A stretch of 59,627 bases of DNA, from assembly GCA_023807065.1 (NCBI GenBank), contig JAJJLU010003528.1, positions 1 through 59,627 on the forward strand. Reading direction: 5' to 3'. This document shows, piece by piece, positions 20,953 through 31,981 of the stretch. How positions within the stretch are numbered: the stretch's first letter is position 1; each line of letters starts with the position of its first letter. The position numbers were made by a program, and so were the translations under genes. The notes under the pieces were generated by a model. That model made no database searches. It had not been told where the DNA came from and was given only the letters and a program-made list of their open reading frames with translations. Origin of the DNA: Isotricha intestinalis. Its lineage: Eukaryota; Ciliophora; Litostomatea; Vestibuliferida; Isotrichidae.

Positions 20953-21080
20953 GAATTTAATGATAAAGAAAACATTGATTTTAAATTAAATCAATATTAC
21001 TAAATTTAATATTTCTATTTTATTCATTTAAAATATTCATTTATATTATTGAAGAATTATATAAAATAACAAATATTTTT

Positions 21081-22906
21081 TTATTCAATTTCTTGATGAT
21101 TATTTGGAATAGATTTAATAACAATTTTACCATCTTTCTTAGATATAATAATTTTACTTTTATAAGGATTATTTGATTCAATATTCTCATCTTCATTTTC
21201 ATTAACATTATTTTGATCATTTAATTGTTTAGTATTATTAGTATTATTATTATTCATATTTTTATTATTATTCGAAATTACATTTATATTATTATTATTT
21301 ATAATAGAATTATTTTGATTTAATATTGGTGAAATTAAATTTTTTCTAAGATAAGTTTCTTTAATTTCATTATTTGTTATTGACATATCATTATTTAATA
21401 TAGGTGAAAAATTATCTAATTTAAATTGTGGAAGATCATCTTTAATTAAGTCACTATGATTACTAAATAAACTTGGAGTTTGGGTTAATCCTTTATATAA
21501 GTTAATAGGACTATTTTGACTCAAATTAAGCTCATTTAAACTATTCATTATTGTTGGAGTTTCAATTTTATTAAAATAATTAAAATTTTGATTTTCTGTT
21601 TTTTGATTTATAATATCATTTTTTTTTTCATTTTTCATTTTACGCATTGAACTAACTTGAAAAATTTGATTTTTTTCAATTTGATTATTCATATTTTGTT
21701 GAATTGGAGACTGGGTAGATATTTGAATTTCTCTATAAGAACTTAAAGGAAAAGAATTTTTTTTTTGAGTTGACATTAAATTTTCATTTAATTGAACATT
21801 ATCTTGATTAATATATGTATTATCTTGAATATTATTCTTTTTCATATCATTATCTTCCACATTATTATTTTCTTTTTTATTTTCTTTTTCCAAATTAAAA
21901 TCAACATTTTTAATTGGAATTTCTATATTTTCCTCTTGAATTTGAGCGTTCACATTTTTATTAGTAATATCAAAATTTTTTTGATTATTTCCTTCGGATT
22001 CAGTACTATCATCATTATTATTAAAATTTAAATTATTACTATTATTATTATTTTCATTATTATTATTATTATCATTATTATTATTATTATTTTTATTATT
22101 TTTATTATTTCTTCCAGATTTAACTGAAAAAATTGGTGTATCATTATTTGTTAGAAAATTATCTTCTTCTTTATTTTTTGGTTTTAAACTTTCTATTTTT
22201 TTTTTAATCATTTCATCTGTTAATATATCTTTATATGAATTATCTCTTAAATAATAATCTTCATTTTGTTTATTACTATTAGCTATTTGTTCTTTTATTT
22301 TTGACATTTGATTTTTTTTTAATTTTTCTCTAGTTTCTCTATCAATTCCAACATATTTTGTCCAACTTGATTCATAATCATCATCCAACTCAAAATTTGA
22401 AACATTATTTTTTTGAAATTCTCTTTTTCTTTTATTATTTAAATTAACATTATTTAAATTATTTACATCCATATCAGATAATCCACAATAATATAACCAT
22501 CCCATTTCAACATCTTTGTCTTTATTTTGCATATTTTTTTTTAAAAATGTATTTTCTGAATTTTGAGTTTCATATCTTTGATCAATTTCTTTTTCATCAT
22601 ATTGAATTAAATTTTCATTGAATAATTTTTTATACTATATTTTAAATAAATTATCGTTACATCTTTCAAATTATAATTTTCAACAATATTATTTTCAAAT
22701 CCTTTTGATAAATATTTAAATATAAAATGTTTTGAAGTTTTTGTAGAAGAAAAAACTATATATTTATTTTCTGGATTTACTATTGTTAATAGAGCTTCTG
22801 AATCTGAAAGAATACAAATTTCCATTAATTTTTTTAGAATCTCTTTTTTGTAATTTTGAAAGTTAATTTGTTTATGTGATTTAATTCCGAAGGAATCATT
22901 GTACAT
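21081..22906 (-). CDS. MADS-box-like protein with long Asn-rich region (one 26-nt intron)
   Basis: Exon 1 runs from ATG 22906 to 22661, a 26-nt GT...AG intron occupies 22660-22635, and exon 2 runs from 22634 to the stop at 21081 (599 residues; a TTG upstream of 22906 is not used). Residues 1-55 follow the MADS pattern: KQINFQNYKKEILKKLMEIC then LSDSEALLTI and ENKYIVFSST, equal to the TFxKRKxGLxKKAxEL helix, the L-C/S-D-x-E turn and the strands of the dimer core. Several DNA-contacting basic residues differ (N, Y and E replace K, R and G). The rest is Asn-rich with a near-homopolymer Asn block around 22010-22110 and a GWLYYCGLSDMD segment at the exon 2 start. It is probably an SRF/MEF2-type transcription factor; the intron is what joins the domain to its tail. 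Confidence 0.68.
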
Positions 22907-23244
22907 TATTAAATAAATCAATTAAACTTTATATAAATTATTTTTTTAATTAATTACATCTATATTTATTTAAAGATTCTCATTGAACGTTTTATTTTCC
23001 TATGTAAAAAATATTTATTTAATAAATCATTTTGGGATAAAAATTTTGTTATTTTATTTCTTTTAAATTTAAAAATAAATAAATATATACTAAAAATATA
23101 AAAAAAATTTTTATTTAAATAAAATTTCTATCTTAGAAATTTAACTAAAGAAGTTAATATATTTTATTATAGTCTAACAAATTTCATTAATATTTAAGAT
23201 TTAAAAAATAATATAAAAATTAATTAATTAGAAAATTAAAAAAT
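22907..23244. other. Divergent intergenic region
   Basis: The 338 bp between the MADS-like gene (minus) and the EF-hand gene (plus) should hold both promoters. No coding remnant was seen. Confidence 0.5.
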
Positions 23245-24636
23245 ATGTCAACCATTCATTTGGGAGATAAAATAAAAGATAGAATTTATATTGAATTTGA
23301 AAAGAGGTTAAATCCAAATATAATATTAATTCTCTCTGAAAAATTAAATTATTATAGAATAAAAGAAAATATAACTCATAAACATTACATTCAAATAATG
23401 GAAGAATTATTCCCGGAAAGAAATAATATTTTTTCAAATTTATTTGAATTAATATTTAATAGATTTAAAATAATAAAATGTTGGATGATAGGAAATAAAG
23501 AATCTTTTTATATAACAAAATTAACAAAAGAAGATATAGTTAATATATATAATTTAACATGTGGATTAACAATATATATGAAATGTGAATATAAAGAAAA
23601 AATAAGAGTATTATTTAAATTAACTGATATTGATGATGATGGTTTAATTAATAAAAATGAATTAATTAAATTAATTTCTACTGTAAATTATATTTTTTCT
23701 GAAGAAGAATCACCAATTCATACTGGATCTTCGGTTTTAACTCAATCAATAACAACTTTAAAAATAAAAGAAGCAAAAAATTTATTATTTTTAACTCCTG
23801 GTAATTTAAAAGAAAAATTTGAAAAAGATTCTTATATTGATTTTTCAACTTTTTATTCTTCATTAATTAAAATAAAAGGGTATAAATTTAAAATTATTCC
23901 ATGTTTTATTAATATGAAAACAAGTTTAAATACACAAAAAAAAGAAAAAACCTTAACTGTGAAAAAAAGGAATAAAGAAGATTTTTTAAATGTTACAAGT
24001 GAAATTATTCACCATATAGATCCTAGAATAAAAAAGAATAAATTTTCATTATCAATGACAAATATTTTTTCAAAAGACAAAAAAAAAGAATTAGAAATGC
24101 ATAAAAATTATGGTACAATAAATTTATTTAAAACACCTAAAATTTCAATTAGATTAAAAAGAAGAAATTCAATTGATTTAACAAATTGTTGTTCAAATTT
24201 CAAAAAATTTCCTCTTTTACTTAAAAAAAATAATTATGAAAAATATAAATTAAATATTAATTTTGAAAAAATTCAAAATATTGAAGCAAAACCTCATATA
24301 ATTGAATTTGAAGAAAGAAAAAATGATATTTTTTATGGAAATAATTTTAATAATATAATTTTATATAATAAAGATTATAATAAAAATAGAAGTGATTCTA
24401 AGACTTCTGTTTATAAATCTTTTAATCAAACAATTAAAGAAATTAACTGTGAATTAGGAAGAACTAGTTTTGGGGAAGAGGTAAATGAAAAAGATATGAT
24501 TAAACTTGAAAAACAAATTAAAATTGATGGGATTAAAATGAAAAATTATTTTAAAAAAAATAACCAAATAAACCAAGATTCTATAAATTATAATTTTTAT
24601 AAATATAAGAGATTAAGGAAAAATAAATCAATGTAA
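23245..24636 (+). CDS. EF-hand calcium-binding protein
   Basis: This is a 463-residue protein. One canonical EF-hand loop, DIDDDGLINKNE near residue 132, follows the helix KIRVLFKLT and precedes LIKLIST; D at 1 and 3, D at 5, G at 6, I at 8 and E at 12 are all in place, so calcium binding is expected. A second, weaker EF-hand-like helix pair follows at about residues 180-210 (EKDSYIDFSTFYSSLI). The C-terminal 230 residues are basic, Asn/Lys-rich and not recognised. The layout (helical N-terminus, EF-hands, long tail) is seen in many protist calcium-sensor proteins; no kinase or phosphatase domain is present. Confidence 0.75.
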   Translation: MSTIHLGDKIKDRIYIEFEKRLNPNIILILSEKLNYYRIKENITHKHYIQIMEELFPERNNIFSNLFELIFNRFKIIKCWMIGNKESFYITKLTKEDIVNIYNLTCGLTIYMKCEYKEKIRVLFKLTDIDDDGLINKNELIKLISTVNYIFSEEESPIHTGSSVLTQSITTLKIKEAKNLLFLTPGNLKEKFEKDSYIDFSTFYSSLIKIKGYKFKIIPCFINMKTSLNTQKKEKTLTVKKRNKEDFLNVTSEIIHHIDPRIKKNKFSLSMTNIFSKDKKKELEMHKNYGTINLFKTPKISIRLKRRNSIDLTNCCSNFKKFPLLLKKNNYEKYKLNINFEKIQNIEAKPHIIEFEERKNDIFYGNNFNNIILYNKDYNKNRSDSKTSVYKSFNQTIKEINCELGRTSFGEEVNEKDMIKLEKQIKIDGIKMKNYFKKNNQINQDSINYNFYKYKRLRKNKSM

Positions 24637-24975
24637 AGTTTGTAAAGTAATTAATAAAAAATTTCCTATAAACTTTAAACTTATTCTGTATAAAAAATAA
24701 ATAATCATATAAACATAAATAAAATATAAATAAAACTTCAAACCAAGATTCTAGTTAAAGAAACAAATTATTTTTGAAAAAAATTATTATTTTTTTGAAA
24801 AATAAATAAATTATTTAAACCAAGATTATATTTTTTCATATATATTTTTTTTTAGGGAAAAATTAAGTTTTCAATTAAATTTTATAACTTTTTTTAATAA
24901 AAAATTAATTAATAAAATTTTTAAAAATATTTAATCTGAAAAATCAGTTAAAAAATATAAATATTCACTTAACAA
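24637..24975. other. Intergenic, nothing recognised
   Basis: A 339-bp AT-rich gap between two plus-strand genes. A short motif resembling 'aaccaagatt' occurs at about 24740 and 24820 with no clear meaning. Confidence 0.4.
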
Positions 24976-26001
24976 ATGAGTTCTTCCAGAGTTTTTGCTG
25001 ATGGAAATACAAATATAAATCAAAAGAAAATTTTTTTAGAAAATTTAAACAAAAAATTAATAAATGACGAATTTCAATCAACTCAAAAAAAAAGTTTCAT
25101 TAAATTAAATAATTCTTCATCAATATCAAGTAAAAAGAATTCCAAATTAATAAATGGAAAAATAATTACTTTTAATAATTTAAGGGGAAAATTTTCTGAG
25201 GAATCAAAAATATCAAATGAAAAAAAAGAATATGTAAAATTTGAATATTCCCTTTCAGAAGATCAAAGTTCAATTTCTTCAGAAATAAAAAATATAAATG
25301 AAAATAAAAATTCAAGTGAAAAAATAACATTTCCATTTATAAAAAAGAAAACTACATTAAGTGATATAAGAAAAGCAAATTTATATGATTCAAAGGGAAA
25401 TTCATCTTATAAATTAAATTATCAAGATTTTAATTTAGTTTATAATTGTTTTGCTGAATTCAAATGTAGTACTCCAATACATAAATTTCTTCCTTATTGT
25501 TATAAAGATGATGAAAATTATAAAATAAGATTATGTCAATTTATTAAAGATGGAAAATTTGAAAATTCAAGAAGTTTAGGAGGAAAATATTTTGATTATA
25601 TAAAAAATGAAGTAAAATTCAACAAAAATATTATCAAAAGAAATTCTTTTATAAATGACAACGATTATTTTATTAATAAAAGAAAGAAAAAAATATTTTC
25701 ATCAAATAAAGTTTATATAAGTGAGAAATTGTTTTTTAAAACTAAAATAATTAATGGGTGTAATATAAATGATAAAAATAATATAGTGAAATTTGCAATT
25801 TTTTTTGATAGAGATATTGGATTTAATAAAAAATGGCAGAAAAAATTAAAAGAAACTGATATGGATGATGATGTTGAAAGTGACAATGAAACTTTGAAAT
25901 ATGCTTTTGATAGAGTATATGAAGATATTGATGAAGGTATTGATTGTTTTACTAGGAACAAATGTAAATTGAGAAATTTTAAATATTTAAAAAAACTTTA
26001 A
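24976..26001 (+). CDS. Unknown protein, Ser/Lys-rich N-terminus and conserved-looking C-terminal half
   Basis: This 341-residue protein has a low-complexity Ser/Lys-rich first 120 residues, then a better-structured region with aromatic and Cys residues (YNCFAEFKCSTPIHKFLPYC, NYKIRLCQFIKDGKF). Near residue 295 an acidic stretch (TDMDDDVESDNE) precedes a helix (YAFDRVYEDIDEGI). No TM, signal peptide or family was recognised. The four cysteines in the central part do not form a recognised zinc-binding spacing. Confidence 0.5.
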   Translation: MSSSRVFADGNTNINQKKIFLENLNKKLINDEFQSTQKKSFIKLNNSSSISSKKNSKLINGKIITFNNLRGKFSEESKISNEKKEYVKFEYSLSEDQSSISSEIKNINENKNSSEKITFPFIKKKTTLSDIRKANLYDSKGNSSYKLNYQDFNLVYNCFAEFKCSTPIHKFLPYCYKDDENYKIRLCQFIKDGKFENSRSLGGKYFDYIKNEVKFNKNIIKRNSFINDNDYFINKRKKKIFSSNKVYISEKLFFKTKIINGCNINDKNNIVKFAIFFDRDIGFNKKWQKKLKETDMDDDVESDNETLKYAFDRVYEDIDEGIDCFTRNKCKLRNFKYLKKL

Positions 26002-26412
26002 AATAAATGTTTTATCTTTTATATTGTATATTGATAATCTATTTTTTTGATTATATAATTTATAAATTAATATATTTAACATAATTTTAGTTATTTATTT
26101 TATTTTAGTTCTTTTAGTTAACTCTTAGAAAATTTTGAATTTTCCTTAAAATTTGGTATTTAAGTAAACCAAAAAAATTTATTGATTAAAAAACAAAAAA
26201 CTAACAACAACAAATACAATTTAAAAAACAACGAATAAAAAAGAAAAATTGTTGATTTATTTGACAAAATAATGGGATAGGAGAAATTTAAAGATGGAAT
26301 ATTTATTTTATCTCAAAAAGTAAAGTTAAATTTGGAAGGCAATTTTTTTTATATTCAAATACAAATTGATAAAGGATTAATTATTTAAATATTTTTTTTA
26401 TAAAAAATAAAA
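26002..26412. other. Intergenic, nothing recognised
   Basis: A 411-bp gap between plus-strand genes. Dense stops in every frame; no repeat or RNA signal noticed. Confidence 0.5.
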
Positions 26413-27195
26413 ATGAAAAAGGGAAATTCATTTATTCAAATTAAAAGAAACAAAGAAAATACAAATAATAGCTCAATTTTAAACAAGACTGAAAATAATA
26501 ATGTTAATAAAAAAAGAAATAATTCAATTTGTTTTTATAAAAAAATATTATTTCCTTTTTCTCAAATAAAAAATAATAAATATGGAACTTCATCAATAGG
26601 GTTTTTTTATGATGAAAATAATAATAAATTAGAAGAAATTGAAAGGAAAAATTATTTTTTTCCAAATAAGAAAAAAGAAGTGATAAGTATAAACAATATC
26701 AATTATGAATTAAAACAAATGAACAAAAAAAACATTAAACAAAATAAAAATTATGAAAACGTTAAATATATTTACAAACAAATATTTAATAAAATATTTC
26801 CAGTTCACAAAGAAGAGTTAATAAATAATAAATTAAATTTACTTTATGCTGAAGATGAAAACAAATTCAATGAAAGAGTTAAAAAATTAAATTTATATTT
26901 ATATAATAAAGGAAGACAAACAATAAATATTGCAAAAGAAAAAAAACAAGTTGATGAACAAATAGCTGAAATAAAAGCCAAAATTATTTTTATGAGAGGA
27001 GTTTCAAATTATTCATATCCAAAATATATAATACATAAAATTCAAAGAAAAATTCATTATAATAAAGAAAATTCACAAAAAAAAGATTTTTTTCCTCCTG
27101 TTGAAAAAATAAATAAAATAAAATTAAATAAAAATAAAAGTTTCACAAACCATTTATATCAGTCAATTAATATTATAAATTATAAAAAATATTAA
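26413..27195 (+). CDS. Unknown basic protein
   Basis: This protein has 260 residues, about a quarter Lys, and many Asn. The central part is helical (NERVKKLNLYLYNKGRQTIN then KEKKQVDEQIAEIKAKIIF), a probable short coiled coil. The final third is basic and unstructured. No family is recognised. It converges with the MOK kinase gene with only 55 bp between stop codons, so the 3' UTRs probably overlap. Confidence 0.5.
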   Translation: MKKGNSFIQIKRNKENTNNSSILNKTENNNVNKKRNNSICFYKKILFPFSQIKNNKYGTSSIGFFYDENNNKLEEIERKNYFFPNKKKEVISINNINYELKQMNKKNIKQNKNYENVKYIYKQIFNKIFPVHKEELINNKLNLLYAEDENKFNERVKKLNLYLYNKGRQTINIAKEKKQVDEQIAEIKAKIIFMRGVSNYSYPKYIIHKIQRKIHYNKENSQKKDFFPPVEKINKIKLNKNKSFTNHLYQSINIINYKKY

Positions 27196-27250
27196 TGTAA
27201 AAATTTATTTTATTTATTAAACTAATATATTTTATTTAATATTGAAAAAA

Positions 27251-28682
27251 TCATAGATAAAAATTATTAGCAATTGTTTTCCTAGAATAAGGACTAACAT
27301 AATTTTTTTTAAATTCTTTTGTTTTTTTTGCATTATAACTATTTTTTTTATCATATTGAGTGTTTATCATTTTTTCAATATTATCTTTAGATAAATTTTG
27401 TCTCATAGATCTTTTAAAATCATTAGAATTAATAAAATTAGATTCTCCCCATAATTTAAATTTATTCCCAATAATAGGTAATTTATATATAAAATCTCTT
27501 TTAGAACTTATTCCAGGAGGAGAATCATCATATTTAGAAACTTCATTATGACTTTTTTTCATTTTTATTTCAGGTAAATAAACATCATTATTATTATTTT
27601 TCCCAACAGTTTTAATATTAATAAGTTGTGGGGATTCATCTATTTTAATAAAAGAAGAATCATTCATACTCATAATCATAGCATTATTTAAATTTTGTCT
27701 AAAATTAATTAATGACATTTTACTTAATTTTAATTCTTGTTCAACTAAATCTTTAAAATAAACATGAGATAAACATTGTTTAGCAGTATATCTTTTATTA
27801 GCATCATAAATAAGCATATTTTTAATTAAATCAATACATTCATTAGATACATGTCTTAAATATTGTTTAAATCCAGTACCTTTTTGATAATCAAAATCAA
27901 AATCTTCACTATGGGCAGAATATTGAACTAGCCTTTGATATAATTCATTACTTGGAGAGCCTATAATTTCATTAATTTTATTAACCTGATCAATTTCATT
28001 ATCACCAGGAAATAAAGGAGCTAAAGTTAACATTTCAAAAAAGACACAACCTAAACCCCAAATATCCATTTTATAATTATAATATCCATCAGTTAATAAA
28101 CATTCTGGTGATCGATACCATCTAGTACTAATATATTCTGTGAATGGAGGTTTATTATATATTCCTTTACAAGAACCTAAATCTGCTAATTTAACATTAT
28201 CATCTCTTAATAATATATTTTCTGGTTTTATATCACGATGAAATATACCATTTCTATGCATAAAATCTAATGATTTTAATACTTGATATATCCAATTTTT
28301 TACTCTTTTTTCTGGAAGAAATTGTTTTCTATCTTTTATTGCTTCATATAAATTTTTTTCCATTAATTCAAATACTAAAGCTAATTTCCCAGTTGGTTCA
28401 TCACTATAATAAATTTATATAATATATATATTTTACTATAATACTTCCAAAAGTTTTATTATGTTTTTATGGGTTGATAATCTTTTTAATGCTCGAACTT
28501 CTGCTAAATTATTTACTGCTTCTATATTTTTATAATTTTCTTTCATGCATTTTATTGCTACAAATTCTCCTGTCTTTAAAGATTGGGCTTTGAAAACTTC
28601 AGAAAATGTCCCTTCTCCTAATTTTTTAATTAGTCTATATTCTTTTTTTAATTTTAAAAAAATGAATTTTACTATTATTCAT
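27251..28682 (-). CDS. MOK: MOK-type (RCK/MAK family) protein kinase, two introns
   Basis: Three exons: 28682-28673 (ATG plus seven bases), 28641-28437 and 28403-27251, with 31-nt (28672-28642) and 33-nt (28436-28404) GT...AG introns. The spliced protein starts MNNKYRLIKKLGEGTFSEVF and has 455 or so residues. It has the glycine loop GEGTFSEV, VAIK lysine, FHRDIKPEN catalytic loop and an activation segment with TEY (EYISTRWYRSPECLLTDGYY). The DFG motif is replaced by DLG (LADLGSC). Human MOK shares this order and the GSCK/R...YTEYISTRWYR wording. MOK-type kinases act in cilia/flagella length control and intraflagellar transport. TEY suggests dual phosphorylation. The tail after residue 290 is basic and low complexity. 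Confidence 0.94.
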
Positions 28683-28940
28683 TTTATTTTTTTATTTATT
28701 TTGATAAATAACTTTTTATTATTATTATTTATTAGAAGGTTATAAATGTTGTTTCTTTATTATAAATTTATAATTATTTTATATATAAATATAGAGATAA
28801 AATATTAAAAGGTTTGAATTTAGATAATAGTTTATGTAATAAAATTTAAAACGAAAAAATTAATGTTATTAATTCAATAAAAATTAAAATCAAATAAATT
28901 TTCTTATAATTTGAATTTTTATTAAAAATTAAATAAAAAA

Positions 28941-29742
28941 ATGCAAAATAATTTATTTAATCAAAATAAGTTAGATGTTGGACAATTAGAAGAATATATA
29001 AATTATGCAGTTCAAAATGGAAGATATAAACCAACATTTTATCCAGCTTCAAATCACAATCCAGATAATTTAACTGGAAAAATTGGACAAGAATTTAAAG
29101 GAGTAAGAAATGCAAATGCATATTTTAGTAAAAAATATATTGGATATCCACAACCAATTGATAAATATTATATTGAACATAGAAATAATTTTAATGATTT
29201 TTATTTTCTTGGAAAAGATTATAATCCTTTTCAAGAATATAAAAATCAATTAAATCCTTCGTTCAATAATGAAAATAAATACCAAAATTATATTAATAAT
29301 TCTTTTATAAACAATAATTATTATTTTAATAATTTAAGGTATAATAATAGTAAAGATAGTGACAACCAAATTTCTTTTTTTTCAAAGAACAATAATTTTG
29401 ATTTAGAAAAATATAAAAGAAGAATTATGGAAAAAGAAAAATATTTATTTTATAATTCTAAAATTTTTCAAAAGAATAAAAATAATAATTTAAAAAAGAA
29501 TAAGAGTTTCAGTGTAATAATGACTCCTAAGATAAAATTAGAAAACTATTGTATTGATAATTGTAATAATAATAAAAATTTTACAAAAAAAAATATTCAA
29601 TATGGTGAAAATGGAGATAATCCTTGTAAAATTATTTTATAATTTAATAGATTCTGAAAAAAATTATAATATAGGGAAAAGCAGTCTTAATATAAATCCA
29701 ATTTTATATCCTGTGAATAATTATCATTTTAAAATGAAATAA
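28941..29742 (+). CDS. Unknown Asn/Tyr-rich protein (one 25-nt intron)
   Basis: The first exon is 28941-29625. A 25-nt GT...AG intron at 29626-29650 lets the frame continue in exon 2, 29651-29742, giving about 258 residues ending NNYHFKMK; without splicing the frame would stop at 29642. The N-terminal third is the best conserved-looking part (VGQLEEYINYAVQNGRYKPT, NPDNLTGKIGQEFKGVR, YFSKKYIGYPQP). The rest is Asn-rich and basic. No family or TM was recognised. Splicing fits both the intron size range here and the continued protein-like frame. Confidence 0.6.
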
Positions 29743-29865
29743 AAGAAAATAGTAAAGAAATATTTTAATAAGGATTTTTTACATTGTAATTCATTTTTTG
29801 TTAGTTTAAAGAATATTTGATTAAAAATAATATATAAATCTATTTAAAATAATTAAATAAATAAC

Positions 29866-30537
29866 TCAAATTAAAACATCAGTCGTAAGTAATAAAAGTA
29901 AAACAGCAACTAAAATTAAAATAATTCCAAAAATTATAATCCAAAATTTGCAATTCATCCAAAAAGTTTCTTTTTTTAAACTTTCAGAATTTTTTTTAAA
30001 TTGAGAAGCATCATTTTTCAAATTATCAGATTTAATTTCTAATTGTTTAACATCTTCTACATTATTAACCATATTTTTAATATTTTCTTTCACTTCATTT
30101 TTTATTTCATTAACATCATTTTGAATTTCAGAGACTTTATCGATTTTTTTATAATTTTGATATTCATTAATTAATTTATTTAAAGATTGTTTTCCTTGAG
30201 AATTTAATGTATTTGTTTTTTCATTAACCATTAAAGGAATTTTTTCTTCAGAAATTGAATCAATTAATTTATAAACTATTCTTTCAGGATAATTTTCTAA
30301 TACTAAAATTAAAAAAAGATATGATGGTGAAATAACTGTATAATAATAGCATTCACCTTTAGAATTTATTTTATTTCTTCCTCCTATATTTAAATTTTCC
30401 TTTTTTTTTAACATTTTTGAAAAAAGGGCATTTATTTCCTTATTTGATTCTTGAGATGAACTTAAAGAAAATTCTCCTATTATGTTCTCAGTATCTATAT
30501 CTCCAATTATTAAATTTTTTATATTTATTTCGGACAT
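29866..30537 (-). CDS. Longin-type SNARE with non-canonical zero layer
   Basis: This 223-residue protein has the order of a VAMP7/Sec22/Ykt6-type R-SNARE: a longin domain (residues 1-115, ending PERIVYKLIDSI), a coiled-coil SNARE motif (about 135-190) and a C-terminal TM anchor (CKFWIIIFGIILILVAVLLL). Aligning the end of the SNARE motif (SDNLKNDASQFKKNSESL) with VAMP7 places an Asn where the zero-layer Arg is expected. The protein would sit on vesicle or vacuole membranes. The short luminal tail fits a tail-anchored SNARE. The gene converges with the preceding plus-strand gene (123-bp gap). Confidence 0.8.
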   Translation of the reverse strand: MSEINIKNLIIGDIDTENIIGEFSLSSSQESNKEINALFSKMLKKKENLNIGGRNKINSKGECYYYTVISPSYLFLILVLENYPERIVYKLIDSISEEKIPLMVNEKTNTLNSQGKQSLNKLINEYQNYKKIDKVSEIQNDVNEIKNEVKENIKNMVNNVEDVKQLEIKSDNLKNDASQFKKNSESLKKETFWMNCKFWIIIFGIILILVAVLLLLLTTDVLI

Positions 30538-31221
30538 TTATTGTATATGATTTTTATTTAATTTTTATTTTGAATTTAAATAAAAATAAGTTTTTAGATT
30601 GATTTCATTTGATTTAAAAGTTTATAAATAATAAATAACTCATTATATTTTTATCAAAATTTTATGAATTTCATTTTTCATCATTCTTTCCTTTTTTTAT
30701 TAATCAAAAGATGAAATCTTCAATGTGTGATTGTTTAACAATGACTTCAAATTCTTTTAATAACATTTATAAGCTTAAATTCAAAATAAAATTTAATTTA
30801 TTTTCATACATAAATTCAATTCTTTCTTTTTCAATTTCTTTTTTATTTTAAATTAATATAATTATAATATCTTTAATGTCTTTTTAAAAAGAAAGGAATA
30901 TATAAATGAAAAATCAATTTTTTATAAAAATGATAATGCTTTAAGTTATTCAAATAACTTAAAAGAAGAATGGATATATAAATTATGAAATTTGTGTTTA
31001 TCCTGAATTAAATGAAAAAATATTTTTTATATCTTTTAAAATTTATTAGTCCAAATAATGAAATTAATTATTTATTAATTGGTTTTAAAATATATTATTT
31101 TTCTTTTAAATAAATTTTTTTATGTTTAACTGGGAAAGAGTTTTATTGAAAGATTTTCTTAAAATTAATTACTTTCGTTTATTATATTATAGATTAATTG
31201 AAATAAAATCTACAATAATAT
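30538..31221. other. Intergenic with weak coding-like fragments
   Basis: This 684-bp gap lies between the SNARE and cornichon genes. A plus-strand run near 30900-31190 looks mildly protein-like (for example SNNLKEEWIYKL) but is broken by stops and frame changes. It could be a decayed gene of unknown kind. Confidence 0.35.
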
Positions 31222-31727
31222 TTAAAATAATTTAATAAAACTTAAATCTATGTCTTTATCCATTGTAACATTGACAAAAAATAAAATAGTAATTATGAAA
31301 GCAATAATTGATGAAATTGTGTAATATATAAATTTAATTTTATAAAAGAAACTAATTCTACTTGTTGAATTATAATTTTCTTTATGATTTCCAATAATTA
31401 ATGAAAAAGAATAATTTTTTGAATATAAAGAATAAATATTATAAATAATACTAATCCCAGATATTAAAAGATATACCCAATTATTTGAAATTATTGATAA
31501 AAAGAAGGATGCAATATTAAAATATAATTCTAATTTAAAATACTATTTTTTTATTGTTATATGATTTTACATTTTTCATATGATTACTTGTTTTTTCTAA
31601 ATATTCATCTTTTCTTTGATATTCATCTATTTCAGAAAACTAATTTTAAAAAGGTATTTACTATTATAATTGTCATCATTGTCATTCCTATATTCGAATA
31701 AAAAAATAAAAAATCAAAAATTATCAT
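31222..31727 (-). CDS. Cornichon family ER cargo receptor (two introns)
   Basis: Exons are 31727-31662, 31639-31571 and 31542-31222, with GT...AG introns of 22 nt (31661-31640) and 28 nt (31570-31543). The spliced protein has 151 residues. It starts with TM1 (MIIFDFLFFYSNIGMTMMTI) followed by the acidic segment FSEIDEYQRKDEY, then the helix LELYFNIASFFLSIISNNWV, the segment ISGISIIYNIYSLYSKNYSF, and the closing helix SFFYKIKFIYYTISSIIAFI. That order and length match cornichon/Erv14, which carries secretory cargo from ER to COPII vesicles. The segment order and matching phases at both introns support the model. No unspliced frame would reveal it. Confidence 0.74.
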
Positions 31728-31981
31728 TACCAATAATTAACAAAAATAATCATCAAAATAAGAAAAAATGAAAATAAATAAAAATAAAAAATTCATAAAA
31801 AAGTAATTAAAATTTTAAATAATGCTATTTATTATATATCAAAGAATCTTAAAAAAAATTTATAAATATTTGATTCAAAAATATATTCAATGTAATTAAA
31901 TTTATTCTGACACTTAAAAAGGAAAAAAAAAATAATAAAAATATATATTTATCATTTGAATTTAATAAAAATATTAAATAA

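Noticed and set aside
21792..22031. Ile-rich plus-strand frame
   Set aside because: Shadow of the Asn-rich part of the MADS-like gene; Asn codons AAT/AAC read as Ile/Val on the opposite strand.
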